DNA of 64,000 nt. Origin: Alteromonas sp. BMJM2 (GTDB lineage Bacteria > Pseudomonadota > Gammaproteobacteria > Enterobacterales > Alteromonadaceae). Under the pieces are notes generated by a model, which saw only the letters and a list, made by a program, of their open reading frames with translations, was not told the DNA's origin and ran no database searches. Positions within the stretch are counted from its first letter, which is position 1; the number at the start of each line of letters is the position of its first letter. Positions 1-9,711 of this stretch are shown here, one piece after another. Where the stretch lies: contig NZ_JAPVOT010000001.1 of NCBI RefSeq assembly GCF_027257845.1, forward strand, positions 496,001 to 560,000, read 5' to 3'. The position numbers and the translations under genes are program-made.

Positions 1-2203
1 GTGCACTAGAAATATCATTTAACGGCACGCCAAGCTCTTCAGCACGTCGTCTGTCGATATTCACACGTAGTTGTGGCTGAGTAGGGTCATAGCTCACCCG
101 TGGACGGCCTAAATAGGGTAGTTTAGTTTCTATTTCAGTGGCAAAAGCCTGGGCTGCCTGATAAATATTTTCATAGGTATCACCGGTTAGCGCCATTTCC
201 AAACCGCCGCCTTGTCCGCGAAGATTCAAACTATTGCCACCAAATGCGTTTCCAGGTGCGCCAGGAATAGCCTGCAGGCCTGGGCGAATCTCATTGACCA
301 CATCTTGTAGCGACATATCGCGGTCGTCCCAATGCTTCAGGGGCGCGGTAATAAAGACGATATTCGGATCCCATTGCCCAACCACGGTATACATAGAATC
401 TATTGTGCCTTTTTCCACATAAGGAAGGAGCATCTCTTCCATCTTCTCGGCTTGTCTATCCATAAAGTTAAGTCCGGCACCGTCAGGTCCACGAGCAAAA
501 ATACGGATAGTTCCACGATCTTCACTAGGCAGTAGCTCATTATCGATATTACCCGATAATATATAGGCGCCACCGCCGGCTGCTAGACTTAATACACCCA
601 CAACCCAACCATATTTCAGCGCTTTTAATAGCGATGATTGATACAGCGAAAGACACGCGTTACCAAATCGGCCAAAGGTGGCGTTAAAAAAGCTTTTGCC
701 GTTTTCCTTAGGCTTTTTGACTGCAAGACGGGCAGTAAGCGCAGGCACCAATGAAAGGGCAACGAACGACGAAATAATAACGGCACCTGCTAATACACCG
801 CCAAACTCTCTAAAGAGTTTACCTGCTGTTGATGGCAAAAATGCAATGGGAATAAACACAGATGCTAGCACTGCGGTTGTTGCCACTACTGCAAAAAACA
901 CTTCTCGCGTACCAATTACCGCGGCTGCTCTTGCGCCAAGGCCCATGCTGCGACGGCGCTGAATATTCTCTGACACGACAATAGCATCATCAACAATCAT
1001 ACCGGTAGCAAGTACAAGTGCCAGCAAGGTCAAAATATTAATGGAAAAGCCCATTACCCAAATGATGGCAAGTGCCCCAGCTAATGATACTGGTATCGAT
1101 AGGGCGGGGACGAGCGTTGCGCGCCACGAGCCAATAAAGACAAGTAACGTAACAATAACCAGCGCTACGGTGAGGCTTAGCGACACTATCACTTCTTTCA
1201 CCGAGTCTCGGATAAATTCGGCATCGTCAGCCGTAACTACAATGTCCATATCGGTAAAGCGCTTGTCTAAATCACTCACCATTTCAAGCACTTCATCAGA
1301 AATTTCAATGGTGTTAGAGCTGGCTTGACGAATAACTCCCAAGCCAATAACCGGCATGCCGTCTAATCGCACCATACTGGTTGAATCTGCTGGGCCAAAA
1401 TATACGCTTGCTACATCGTTAACCCGAATGTCGCCCGATATAACGATATCGCCCACATCCTGCGCTGATACTGATGTTGCGTCAGCTCGAACAATAAGAG
1501 CCTGTTCTGATGATTGAATACTGCCAGCAGGTACGTCAAACGGAGCTAAAACAAGCGCGTCGGACACGTCTCTCATCGACAGTCCAAAGCTGGTTAATCG
1601 CAGTGGATCGACAGACACTCGGAGTACCCGTTCTCGTTCTCCACGCATATTGACATCAGCAACCCCTGGAATACTCAAAAATAAGGGGGCGACATCGGTA
1701 TTTACGCGTTCGGTGAGTGTTTCCATATCAAGGGTTTTACTCGATATGGCCAAGCTCACAACAGCTTGAGCGTCGTTGTCAGCGCGAATAATGGCAACTT
1801 GCTCAACATCTTCGGGAAGCTGTCGTTGTACGCGACTTACTGACTCACGGGTTTCGTTAGCTGCATCTTCCAAGTTAACACCAGGACGAAACTCAACACG
1901 AATACGGGCCGAGTTTTCTTCGCTTTGCGCTGAAATATTTTTTACACCACTTACCCGCGCTACCGCACCTTCAAGGCGGCTGGTTACTTCTGCGTCTACC
2001 GTTTCAGGTGATGCACCAGGAAATGTTGCCGTTACTGTTACTCGCGGCGTATCTACATCGGGAAGTTCGCGAACCTCAAGACCGCTTAACGCTGCAAATC
2101 CAGCAATAGCGATAAGCAAATTTAAAACAACAATAAGTACTGGACGTCTTATCGCTAGCGATGGAAGGTCGTTTGCCTGTGAAGACAGTTGTTTATCACT
2201 CAC
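1..2203 (-). CDS. RND (HAE1-type) efflux permease, N-terminal part
   Basis: Inner-membrane proton-driven multidrug or solute efflux transporter of the AcrB/MexB class. About 734 codons are visible and the 3' end lies beyond the left edge. The translation opens with a short cytoplasmic stretch and TM1 (VLIVVLNLLIAIAGFAALSG). A porter domain follows with the family phrase ELPDVDTPRVTVTATFPGAS. After it comes the TM2-TM6 block, including TGMIVDDAIVVSENIQRR, which holds the paired Asp residues of the proton relay. The start is a GTG at 2203 that overlaps the end of the upstream adaptor gene by 8 bases, so the two are translationally coupled. No outer-membrane channel gene is visible; it may lie off the window or be a shared TolC. 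Substrate unknown. Confidence 0.93.
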   Translation of the reverse strand, partial: MSDKQLSSQANDLPSLAIRRPVLIVVLNLLIAIAGFAALSGLEVRELPDVDTPRVTVTATFPGASPETVDAEVTSRLEGAVARVSGVKNISAQSEENSARIRVEFRPGVNLEDAANETRESVSRVQRQLPEDVEQVAIIRADNDAQAVVSLAISSKTLDMETLTERVNTDVAPLFLSIPGVADVNMRGERERVLRVSVDPLRLTSFGLSMRDVSDALVLAPFDVPAGSIQSSEQALIVRADATSVSAQDVGDIVISGDIRVNDVASVYFGPADSTSMVRLDGMPVIGLGVIRQASSNTIEISDEVLEMVSDLDKRFTDMDIVVTADDAEFIRDSVKEVIVSLSLTVALVIVTLLVFIGSWRATLVPALSIPVSLAGALAIIWVMGFSINILTLLALVLATGMIVDDAIVVSENIQRRRSMGLGARAAAVIGTREVFFAVVATTAVLASVFIPIAFLPSTAGKLFREFGGVLAGAVIISSFVALSLVPALTARLAVKKPKENGKSFFNATFGRFGNACLSLYQSSLLKALKYGWVVGVLSLAAGGGAYILSGNIDNELLPSEDRGTIRIFARGPDGAGLNFMDRQAEKMEEMLLPYVEKGTIDSMYTVVGQWDPNIVFITAPLKHWDDRDMSLQDVVNEIRPGLQAIPGAPGNAFGGNSLNLRGQGGGLEMALTGDTYENIYQAAQAFATEIETKLPYLGRPRVSYDPTQPQLRVNIDRRRAEELGVPLNDISSA

Positions 2204-3263
2204 CGGCTGGTCCCCCAGCTATTTCGGTAGTGATAGATTGGCCAGTTCTCAAGCGCTGTACACCTTCAGCAATGAGTGTGTCACCATTAGTGATATCACC
2301 CGATACCAAAATGATGCCACGAAGGCGTTGATGAACACTTACGTCTAATTTTTGTGCTTTGCCATCTACCGCAAGCCAAATGTAAGCACCAGTGGCACCC
2401 CATAATAAAGCTGATTCTGGAACTGCGGCAAATCGGTCGCCCTCAATGGAAAGATTTACTCGAAAACTCATGCCTGGTCTGAATTGGTCGGATGAATTGT
2501 CCAAAAGAGCTCGTGCTCGTAGTGTTCTGTCGGTTTCATTGATACGCGAATCTACCTGCGCAATCTCTGCTTTCACGCTTTTTTCTTTATCACTCCACGG
2601 CTCCAAGGTAACCTGCGGACCGTCTAGCAATACTGCTAGGGCTGCTTCAGGGGCCTTAAAGTTAACAAACAGTTTGCTACGATTGTCCAGCGTGGTGATC
2701 ATCGTCTGCTCATTAATACGGTCGCCCACTTCCACGTCAGTAAAGCCAACGACACCATCAAAAGGCGCTACAATTCGACGGTCTTCTAAATCTGTTTTAG
2801 CATCTTCGAGGGCTACTTGGGCCAAGTCACGCTGTGTCTTGGCAAGGTCAAGTTCGTTAACCGGAATTGCACCTTTTTTGTAACTCGATGCGAGACGTTC
2901 GACGGTACGCTGGGCGTCATCTAGGGTAAGTTCAGCGCGCTTTACTGCGGTTTTTTGTCTGCGGTCGTCAAGGCGAACAAGTACTTTACCTTCCTCCACA
3001 TTTTGACCAGGCACAAAGTTAATCTCAGTAACCTCGTCGGCTACAGCGGAATAAAGCACGATAGACTGCACTGCTTCAGCGCTACCTACCGCCTCAACCT
3101 TGCGAGTCTCGTTCATGAATTCGATAGGTTTTGTTACAACCAACTTGGCTTGTCGGTCACCCATGTATTGACCGTGTGCGAACGGCATAAACAAAAATAA
3201 AGAAAAAAGACCAATCCATGTCTTCATTGTGCGAACCACTGACTTGTTCATTTTGTAACCCAT
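2196..3263 (-). CDS. RND efflux periplasmic adaptor (membrane fusion protein)
   Basis: Periplasmic adaptor that joins the RND permease to an outer-membrane channel. It has an N-terminal signal or anchor segment (TWIGLFSLFLFMPFAHG), a barrel-sandwich half (EINFVPGQNVEEGKVLVRLDD), an alpha-helical hairpin of about 60 residues, the second lipoyl half (IVAPFDGVVGFTDVEVGDRI) and a beta-barrel domain (LFVNFKAPEAAL). At 355 aa it is typical of the family. Three in-frame ATGs (3263, 3251, 3227) are possible starts and none has a strong ribosome binding site; 3227 would place the signal peptide at the very N-terminus. It is the first gene of a two-gene operon with the permease. Confidence 0.9.
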   Translation of the reverse strand: MGYKMNKSVVRTMKTWIGLFSLFLFMPFAHGQYMGDRQAKLVVTKPIEFMNETRKVEAVGSAEAVQSIVLYSAVADEVTEINFVPGQNVEEGKVLVRLDDRRQKTAVKRAELTLDDAQRTVERLASSYKKGAIPVNELDLAKTQRDLAQVALEDAKTDLEDRRIVAPFDGVVGFTDVEVGDRINEQTMITTLDNRSKLFVNFKAPEAALAVLLDGPQVTLEPWSDKEKSVKAEIAQVDSRINETDRTLRARALLDNSSDQFRPGMSFRVNLSIEGDRFAAVPESALLWGATGAYIWLAVDGKAQKLDVSVHQRLRGIILVSGDITNGDTLIAEGVQRLRTGQSITTEIAGGPAGE

Positions 3264-3337
3264 TAGTTATAAGTTTTTTGTCTATTAATTAGACTTTTGG
3301 CTAGTACAGATTCATACCGTATAGCACCATAGGCGGT

Positions 3338-5113
3338 TCAGCTAAGCAATTGCAGTTCAGCGTATTCCCTATACAAGGTATCGCTTTTCATCAAAGAGGC
3401 ATGATCCCCAGTGGCCACTATGCTTCCTTCATCCATTACAACAATGCGGTCGGCGTGTTGAACCGTTGCTAGTCGATGAGCAATCACAATGCTGGTTTTC
3501 CCTTCCATTAAGCGGTTAATTGCCTGTTGAACCATTCGCTCACTCATGGCATCGAGGGCACTGGTTGCCTCATCAAGCAGTAAAATAGGTCGGTCGGCTA
3601 AAATAGCTCGGGCGATGGCGATGCGTTGTTTTTGCCCACCCGATAATTTAATTCCGCGTTCACCAAGCTGGGTGTCGTATCGGTTATCGAGGGCATCAAT
3701 AAACTCGTGGGCAAAAGCAAGTTTTGCCGCTTTAACCACATCCTCATCAGTAGCCTCGGGTTTTCCATAGCGGATGTTGTCCATCACAGAACGAGCAAAT
3801 ACCACAGGCTCTTGAGTGACTACCGCTATTTGATTACGTAATTGCGCTAATGGCAGGTTGTTGATGTTGGTTTCGTTAAACTCAATGCTGCCCGATGATG
3901 GCTCATAAAAACGCATAAGAAGCTGAAATAATGTCGTCTTGCCTGCGCCGCTAGGGCCAACCAGCGCCAGTTTTTCTCCAGCGCGGATATTGAGGTTGAG
4001 GTTAGTAAACAGTGCTTTACTGCTAGGGTAGCTAAAACTGACATTGTTGATGTTTATTGCAGGAGACGCATTTTCCGCGAATGTGGCAACCGTTTTTTCA
4101 TTGTCTGTATGACTTGAAGGGGGCTGAATATCTGATTCAGCTTGGATAAGTTGATAAAGACGCTCGCTGGCGCCCACGCCGCGCTGCACTTCTCCTATAA
4201 CTTCACTTATTGTAGCGACGCTGCCACCAGCCATTACCGCATAGAACAAAAAGGCGGATAGTTCACCGACGGACATTTGCCCTTCTAGCACTTGGCGTGC
4301 GCCAACCCATGCGATAAAAATAATCGCCGTCATGCTTAAACACATTATGCAGCCAATAAGCAGCGAGCGATAATGTATTCGGTGTTCAGCGGCACCCATG
4401 GCAGCTTCTACTCTTGAGGCAAAATGAGAGCGTTCTTTATTTTCTGCCGTATAAGCCTGCACTGTCATGATTTCATGAAGACTCTCATCTATGTGTGAGC
4501 CTAAGTCTGCCACTTTGTCTTGACTAATTTTGGCAAACTTCCTGACTTGTGGAGCAAGTACTTTAATAGGTACTAATACCGCAGGTACTGCCACAATAAC
4601 GCACAGCGTTAACAAGGGGCTCGATATACCCATTAAAATCAGAGCTCCCATGAATGTAATCACAGAACGCAGAGTCATTGACAGGCTCATACCAACGACT
4701 GTCTGGATAACCGTGGTATCACTGGTAAATCGAGAGATAACCTCACCGGTTCTCAATTCGGCAAAAAACGACGGGGGCAATGACAGCAAATGAGAATAAA
4801 CTTGGTTTCTTATATCCGCGCTTACTCTCTCACCTAGCCATGTCATTAAATAGAAACGAGCATAGGTAGCAATACAGGCTAACAAGGTTATACCTAGTAC
4901 AACAACGGTTGCTTGATTCAGCGTGTCAGAGGCGTTGTCCACAAACCCGTTGTCGATAGCATATTTGATCCCTTGGCCAAGCATTAGCCAAGCAATAGCG
5001 GCCGTGAGCAGGGCGACAATTGCACCCGCTACTCTTTTTTTGTAATGGCTTAAGTGAGAGCCAATCCAATGCAAAACCTGTTTAGTGGACACTTCATCAA
5101 GTGGAGTCGTCAA
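3338..5113 (-). CDS. ABC exporter, fused membrane and ATPase domains (MsbA/ABCB-like)
   Basis: Half-size exporter expected to work as a homodimer in the inner membrane. Residues of about 20-320 form a six-helix ABC transmembrane domain (VAGAIVALLTAAIAWLMLGQ and following helices). The C-terminal nucleotide-binding domain shows Walker A GPSGAGKTT, Q-loop VVTQEPVVFAR, signature LSGGQKQR, Walker B ILLLDEATSALD and the switch His in IVIAHRLATV. At 591 aa it has the normal length for this class. It stands alone, separated by about 75 bp from the efflux pair on the same strand. It could carry lipid, peptide or drug; nothing in the sequence decides this. It lacks the N-terminal peptidase domain of bacteriocin exporters. 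Confidence 0.9.
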   Translation of the reverse strand: MTTPLDEVSTKQVLHWIGSHLSHYKKRVAGAIVALLTAAIAWLMLGQGIKYAIDNGFVDNASDTLNQATVVVLGITLLACIATYARFYLMTWLGERVSADIRNQVYSHLLSLPPSFFAELRTGEVISRFTSDTTVIQTVVGMSLSMTLRSVITFMGALILMGISSPLLTLCVIVAVPAVLVPIKVLAPQVRKFAKISQDKVADLGSHIDESLHEIMTVQAYTAENKERSHFASRVEAAMGAAEHRIHYRSLLIGCIMCLSMTAIIFIAWVGARQVLEGQMSVGELSAFLFYAVMAGGSVATISEVIGEVQRGVGASERLYQLIQAESDIQPPSSHTDNEKTVATFAENASPAININNVSFSYPSSKALFTNLNLNIRAGEKLALVGPSGAGKTTLFQLLMRFYEPSSGSIEFNETNINNLPLAQLRNQIAVVTQEPVVFARSVMDNIRYGKPEATDEDVVKAAKLAFAHEFIDALDNRYDTQLGERGIKLSGGQKQRIAIARAILADRPILLLDEATSALDAMSERMVQQAINRLMEGKTSIVIAHRLATVQHADRIVVMDEGSIVATGDHASLMKSDTLYREYAELQLLS

Positions 5114-5266
5114 AATAGCCTCTTTATCAATACTTCGGGGGTTTGTTTAAGGTGCTCTGCAATCGCCACATGCGGCGCATTAGAATTGAGTATACGTGTT
5201 AATGGCTCCAGTTGATTTGTACATGCGACTACATTTGCAGTAAATCAGTTGGATGGGAGTTAGCCC

Positions 5267-5322
5267 CTAGGGCGTGTTGAACTTTGCTGTACGTTTTTGC
5301 AGCAAAGATCAACACGCCCTAG
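5267..5322. repeat. 56-bp hairpin copy of a CTAGGGCGTGTTGA-type inverted repeat
   Basis: A near-perfect palindrome in the divergent intergenic region between the ABC exporter and mscS. It begins CTAGGGCGTGTTGA and ends TCAACACGCCCTAG, with CTTTGCTGTACG and TTTGCAGCAAAG inside. The same ends bound the 283-bp element between aroF and tyrA, so this looks like a minimal or internally deleted copy of that element. The flanking CTAG may be part of the repeat or a duplicated target. It could also form a strong hairpin in either transcript. Confidence 0.75.
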
Positions 5323-5541
5323 TAGATAAGCCACTTTTCGATAAGCTAATTTTTCGTTGCGCCGCTTTTAGGATCAAAGGACTTGTTTGCTGCTGTCAGC
5401 GTTGTCTCAGGTTCGCATACATGTTGAATATAACCCGCGCTAAAACAATCTTGGGTGTTGCAAGTGTTTAGTTTATGCTACAAAAAACTAATAAGGTTTC
5501 AGTCACTTCTGTGTTAAACCTTTCATTTATGGAGCATCTTG

Positions 5542-6414
5542 GTGAATTTTATTGAGCCACTATTTCAAAAAGTTCAGCGAATGTGGGTGGGGTTTGTAGA
5601 GTTACTTCCGCTACTTGCTATTGCACTCGTGGTTCTCATCATCACATGGCTGCTGGCTCGAATGCTCACTGCCTTTTTAAAGCGGTCTTTAAAAAATTCG
5701 AAAATCCGCCGTTCATTGTGCGAATTATTTGCCAGTCTTATTAAAGTAACCATATGGACTGTAGGTTTTCTTATTGCCATTACCATCATTTTTCCTAGCC
5801 TCACACCAGCGAAGTTACTCACTGTATTAGGGTTGGGCTCTGTAGCAGTAGGCCTTGCGTTTAAAGATATTTTCGAGAATTTCTTTGCGGGCATATTAAT
5901 CATGTTGCGCAAGCCCATGCGCATCGGGGATTTTGTTGAATGCGAGAGCATTAAAGGGAAAGTTGAAAAAATAACGGTTAGAGAAACCTATCTTCGCAAA
6001 ACGGATGATCAGCTCATCATCGTTCCCAATAGCTTTCTGTTTAAAAACCCCGTCTATGTACTCACTGACCTGTCACTTCGTCGCTTTGATCTTGTTGTTG
6101 GCGTTGCCTATGGTGAAGATGTCGATAGTGCCCGTGAAGTTATTCGTAGTGCATTAGAAGGCCTCGACGACATAAATCAACAGCGAGGTGTTGAAGTTTA
6201 CGCCCGTGAATTCAATTCATCGTCTCTTGATTTCACCGTTCGCTGGTGGGCAAACTCACGACCCCTCGATATGCACAAAAGTAGGGACCTTGTTGTAACA
6301 GCAATTAAGAAAGCCTTAGACGAAGCCGGTATTGAAATTCCATTCCCTTATCGCACGCTTACGTTTAAGGAGCCGTTGCCGCTTAGCAATCACAATGATA
6401 ATGAAGGTGTATGA
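5542..6414 (+). CDS. mscS: Small-conductance mechanosensitive channel MscS
   Basis: Inner-membrane tension-gated channel that releases solutes on hypo-osmotic shock. Length of about 290 aa matches the E. coli-type minimal MscS. TM1 and TM2 lie at residues of about 20-90. The pore-lining TM3 and beta-domain entry follow (GLGSVAVGLAFKDIFENFFAGI, then LMLRKPMRIGDFVE), carrying the family signature. The C-terminal half is the cytoplasmic vestibule. The GTG at 5542 is preferred because GGAG at 5531-5534 sits 7 bases upstream; a TTG one codon earlier is possible. It is monocistronic, with a 250-base region upstream that holds the palindromic repeat. Confidence 0.92.
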   Translation: MNFIEPLFQKVQRMWVGFVELLPLLAIALVVLIITWLLARMLTAFLKRSLKNSKIRRSLCELFASLIKVTIWTVGFLIAITIIFPSLTPAKLLTVLGLGSVAVGLAFKDIFENFFAGILIMLRKPMRIGDFVECESIKGKVEKITVRETYLRKTDDQLIIVPNSFLFKNPVYVLTDLSLRRFDLVVGVAYGEDVDSAREVIRSALEGLDDINQQRGVEVYAREFNSSSLDFTVRWWANSRPLDMHKSRDLVVTAIKKALDEAGIEIPFPYRTLTFKEPLPLSNHNDNEGV

Positions 6415-6503
6415 TGACAGTAAATGCTATTACTCACCCTATTTAATCGCTTATATTAAAAAGGTGGGTTGACTGTTTCACCTAACCGTAAGGATGCCAA
6501 AAG

Positions 6504-7883
6504 ATGACACCAAAGATGAATAGAAAAATAAAAAAGGTGGCTAGCCTAACAATCGCTACAAGTTTTTTGTGCGTAATTAGCTATACCAGTATGGCAGATA
6601 CTGCAACTGAGAAAAAAATCACGCAGTACATCGACCAATCTCTTGAGCAGTCAATGACAACGTTAGAAAAGACGGTGAATATTAATAGCGGCACGATGAA
6701 TTTTGACGGTGTTAAAAAAGTTGGCGCTATTTATCGCTCTGAATTTGATGCAATGGGCTTTGACACCCAGTGGGTTGATGGCGCCGAGTTTAATCGAGCA
6801 GGGCACTTGGTAGCCAGCTACGGCAATACAGGGCCGAAAATACTGATGATTGGTCATTTAGACACGGTATTTGCAAAAGATGATGCATTTCAGACGTACC
6901 GCCATTTAGATGAGACTCATATTGCCGGCCCTGGTATTACAGATATGAAGGGTGGCGATGTGATAATTATTGCCGCCCTGCAGGCGCTCAAAGCACTCGA
7001 CCTGCTAGATAAGGTGAGCATAAAAGTAGTAATGACTGGCGATGAAGAAAGTAGTGGGCGTCCACTTTCATTATCGAAAAAAGCACTAATTGATGCAGCT
7101 GTTTGGGCAGACGTCGCATTGGGTTTTGAAGATGCTGATGGCGATATTAAAACCGCAGTAGTTGCTCGGAGGGGTTCAATAGGGTGGCAGTTGGATGTAG
7201 CGGGTAAACCTGCTCATTCTTCTCAAATATTTACCGACAGCATAGGTTATGGGGCTATTTTTGAAACTGCGCGTATCTTAAACACATTTCGAGAAGAACT
7301 AGCCGGTGTTGGTAACATTACCTTTAACCCAGGGTTAATTGCGGGAGGAACCGAAGTGGAGGTTCATGCCGAAAATTCTATTGTCCAAGGCTTTGGAAAA
7401 ACAAATGTGGTAGCCAAAGAGGTGACTGTAAAAGGTGGAATTCGCACACTGACCCAAGCTGAGCTCACTAAAGCAAAGCGTGTGATGCAAGACATAGTGA
7501 CTAACAATTTAGCGCGCACGTCGGCAACGCTTACCTTCGCTGAAGGCTATCCACCAATGGCGCCAACCGAACAAAATTACGCCCTTTTAAAAATGTATAG
7601 CGACGTGAGTGAGTCGTTAGGCTACGGACCGATTGCGCCAGTAAACCCCCGCAATGCAGGGGCGGCTGATATTTCATTTGCCGCAGACCATGTCGACATG
7701 GCTATAGATGGCTTAGGATTGATGGGAGATGGCGGCCACACGAAAGATGAAGTTGCTGACATGTCTACATTTGCTCAAAACATTCACAAGGCAGCTGTGC
7801 TCATATATCGATTAAGCGAACAAGGACCGCCAAAACAAGACACCCCAAAACAAGGCCCCCCAAAACAAGGCACCCCAAAATAG
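6504..7883 (+). CDS. Secreted M20-family zinc metallopeptidase (glutamate carboxypeptidase-like)
   Basis: Exported di-zinc exopeptidase. A Sec signal peptide covers residues of about 1-31 (LTIATSFLCVISYTSMADT). Metal and catalytic motifs are in family order: GHLDTVF, then ITDMKGG, then the catalytic pair in GDEESSG, and a late metal His in GDGGHTKDEVADM. A dimerisation insert lies in the middle (GSIGWQLDVAGKPAHSSQ). It most resembles carboxypeptidase G2-type enzymes, but substrate cannot be read from sequence. AAGGA at 6490-6494 supports the ATG at 6504. The last 20 or so residues are built from a tandem repeat (separate entry) and are not expected to belong to the catalytic fold. Confidence 0.87.
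   Translation: MTPKMNRKIKKVASLTIATSFLCVISYTSMADTATEKKITQYIDQSLEQSMTTLEKTVNINSGTMNFDGVKKVGAIYRSEFDAMGFDTQWVDGAEFNRAGHLVASYGNTGPKILMIGHLDTVFAKDDAFQTYRHLDETHIAGPGITDMKGGDVIIIAALQALKALDLLDKVSIKVVMTGDEESSGRPLSLSKKALIDAAVWADVALGFEDADGDIKTAVVARRGSIGWQLDVAGKPAHSSQIFTDSIGYGAIFETARILNTFREELAGVGNITFNPGLIAGGTEVEVHAENSIVQGFGKTNVVAKEVTVKGGIRTLTQAELTKAKRVMQDIVTNNLARTSATLTFAEGYPPMAPTEQNYALLKMYSDVSESLGYGPIAPVNPRNAGAADISFAADHVDMAIDGLGLMGDGGHTKDEVADMSTFAQNIHKAAVLIYRLSEQGPPKQDTPKQGPPKQGTPK
7821..7880 (+). repeat. Four tandem 15-bp units coding a KQGPP/KQGTP tail
   Basis: Four consecutive 15-bp units of the form CAAGGCnCCCCAAAA close the M20 peptidase gene immediately before its TAG. Each unit encodes five residues (Gln-Gly/Asp-Pro/Thr-Pro-Lys). 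The units differ at one to three bases. This is a variable-number type repeat in a Pro/Lys-rich C-terminal extension. Confidence 0.85.
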
Positions 7884-7962
7884 ATCGCGTATCTTTTTCA
7901 AAAGTGAGTGTAGACCTTTAGTGCACCACATTACTTAACGTGTAAGTTTGACCCCAAATTCA

Positions 7963-7995
7963 AGCGGGCCGCAAGACCGGCATGTCAGGCCCGCT
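7963..7995. other. GC-rich hairpin downstream of the M20 gene
   Basis: AGCGGGCC and GGCCCGCT form a perfect 8-bp stem around a 17-base loop. No T-run follows on either strand, so it is not a classical intrinsic terminator. It lies in the 254-base gap before rpsP and could slow transcription from the peptidase gene. The rest of that gap holds the rpsP promoter. Confidence 0.5.
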
Positions 7996-8021
7996 AAATC
8001 CCATTTATCCCGCATTATTAC

Positions 8022-8049
8022 TTGCATTCGAACACCACATCCGTATAAT
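8022..8049 (+). promoter_or_regulatory. Probable sigma70 promoter of rpsP-rimM-trmD-rplS
   Basis: TTGCAT (8022-8027) and a perfect TATAAT (8044-8049) are separated by 16 bp. The predicted transcript starts near 8056, about 80 bases before rpsP. The expected position and strength suit a ribosomal protein operon. Confidence 0.65.
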
Positions 8050-8137
8050 TCGCCAGCCTTCTATCAGGCGCTTACTTTTTGCGCGTGACAAGAGGGGTTA
8101 AGTTAACGGTAACGCTACAACGAGTTCGAGGCATTTT

Positions 8138-8389
8138 ATGGTTACTATTCGTTTACAGCGTGGTGGCGCGAAAAAGCGTCCATTTTATCAACTAGTGGTT
8201 GCTGATAGCAGCCGTGCAAGAAACGGTCGTTTCATTGAAAACATCGGTTTCTTCAACCCAACTGCACAAGGTCAAGCGGAACGTCTTCGCATCGATCTTG
8301 AACGTGTAGATTACTGGGTTGGCGTAGGCGCGGGCTTATCAGATCGCGTATCTAGCTTGGTAAAAGAAGCGAAAAAATCTGCAGCGTAA
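8138..8389 (+). CDS. rpsP: 30S ribosomal protein S16
   Basis: Small-subunit protein S16, 83 aa, the usual length. The N-terminal [20 protein letters not shown] and the following [10 protein letters not shown] are hallmarks of the family. It is the first gene of the conserved rpsP-rimM-trmD-rplS operon, 23 bases ahead of rimM. Confidence 0.98.
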   Translation: MVTIRLQRGGAKKRPFYQLVVADSSRARNGRFIENIGFFNPTAQGQAERLRIDLERVDYWVGVGAGLSDRVSSLVKEAKKSAA

Positions 8390-8412
8390 GCTGTTTTAAC
8401 TGGTGAGTATAG

Positions 8413-8934
8413 ATGAGTCTAGCGTCTGACAAAGTGATTGTTGGCAAAATTGGAGCGCCCTACGGCGTTAAAGGTTGGGTCAAAATCAACAGCTATACAG
8501 AAAAGCCAGAGGGCATTTTCGAGTACACGCCTTGGTTTCTTGGTGAAGAAAAAGAATGTTCGATTGATCAATGGCGAACGCACGGCAAAAGCCTAGTTGC
8601 AAAGATTGAGGGTGTAGAGAACCGAGATGATGCTGAACGCGTCAAAAACTTGGATATTTACATTAACGCTTCGCAACTTCCCGACTTGGGCGACGATGGC
8701 ATTTACTGGCGAGAGCTCACCGGCATGAAAGTGGTAACTACGCAAGGTTACGACTTAGGTGTGGTGAAAGAGGTATTTAACACAGGTGCTAACGACGTTA
8801 TTCACGTTAAAGCTAATGTAGGCGATGCCTTTGGTCAAAAAGAAAGACTTGTGCCTTTTGTATTCGACGAAGTCGTACACGAGGTAGATAAGGAAGCGAA
8901 GGTCATTAAAGTTGACTGGGACCCGGGGTTTTAA
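8413..8934 (+). CDS. rimM: 16S rRNA processing/maturation factor RimM
   Basis: Assists 30S head assembly and binds S19. At 173 aa it has the N-terminal RimM barrel (VIVGKIGAPYGVKGWVKINSY) and the C-terminal PRC-barrel (IYWRELTGMKVVTTQGYDLG, ending ERLVPFV then VIKVDWDPGF). Its stop codon directly abuts the GTG of trmD, indicating translational coupling. Confidence 0.97.
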   Translation: MSLASDKVIVGKIGAPYGVKGWVKINSYTEKPEGIFEYTPWFLGEEKECSIDQWRTHGKSLVAKIEGVENRDDAERVKNLDIYINASQLPDLGDDGIYWRELTGMKVVTTQGYDLGVVKEVFNTGANDVIHVKANVGDAFGQKERLVPFVFDEVVHEVDKEAKVIKVDWDPGF

Positions 8935-9696
8935 GTGACACCGGAAAAGTGGTTCGGAGTTATTAGCCTTTTTCCAGATATGTTTTCCCCATTTACCCAA
9001 CAGGGTGTAATAGGTAGGGCAGTTAAATCTGGTAAATTATCGGTTGATACCTTCAACCCCCGTGACTTTACTCATGATCGCCATCGTACAGTAGACGATC
9101 GCCCCTACGGAGGCGGACCCGGTATGCTTATGATGGTAAAACCGCTAACTGACGCGATACACGCTGCCAAGAATATTGGCGGTGAAAACAGTAAGGTGAT
9201 CTACTTATCACCCCAAGGAAAACCCCTTGATCAGGCTGGCGTTAAACGCTTGGCCAGTATCGAACGCACAATTTTAATTTGCGGTCGATACGAAGGAATC
9301 GACGAACGCGTAATCGAAAGCCATGTAGATGAAGAAGTCTCCATTGGTGATTATGTGTTAAGCGGTGGAGAGCTTCCGGCGATGGTCTTAATGGACGCAG
9401 TTGCTCGATTAGTTCCCGGCGTGCTAGGGCATAAAGCCTCAGCAGTAGAAGATTCCTTCACAGACGGTCTTTTGGATTGCCCGCATTATACGCGGCCAGA
9501 AGTACTAGAAGGTCAAAAGGTGCCCGAGGTGTTATTAAGTGGTGATCACGAAAAAATTAGGCAGTGGCGACTGATGCAGTCTTTAGGTAGAACTATGCAA
9601 CGTCGCCCTGATTTGTTAAATCACCTAGCTCTGACTGAGGAGCAGATGCGTTTGCTTGAATTATTCCAAGCGCAGCTGCGGCGAGATGACAGTTAA
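8935..9696 (+). CDS. trmD: tRNA (guanine-37-N1)-methyltransferase
   Basis: Methylates G37 of tRNAs from S-adenosylmethionine, preventing frameshifting. The SPOUT knot motifs are visible: [11 protein letters not shown], then [12 protein letters not shown] and [15 protein letters not shown]. The length of 253 aa is typical. It starts with GTG directly after the rimM stop, with no separate intergenic ribosome binding site. rplS follows after 15 bases. Confidence 0.98.
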   Translation: MTPEKWFGVISLFPDMFSPFTQQGVIGRAVKSGKLSVDTFNPRDFTHDRHRTVDDRPYGGGPGMLMMVKPLTDAIHAAKNIGGENSKVIYLSPQGKPLDQAGVKRLASIERTILICGRYEGIDERVIESHVDEEVSIGDYVLSGGELPAMVLMDAVARLVPGVLGHKASAVEDSFTDGLLDCPHYTRPEVLEGQKVPEVLLSGDHEKIRQWRLMQSLGRTMQRRPDLLNHLALTEEQMRLLELFQAQLRRDDS

Positions 9697-9711
9697 CTAG
9701 GACGAGAGGAT

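Noticed and set aside
7963..7995. GC-rich hairpin as an S16-type ribosomal protein leader or riboswitch
   Set aside because: It lies upstream of the predicted rpsP promoter and so would not be in the rpsP transcript.
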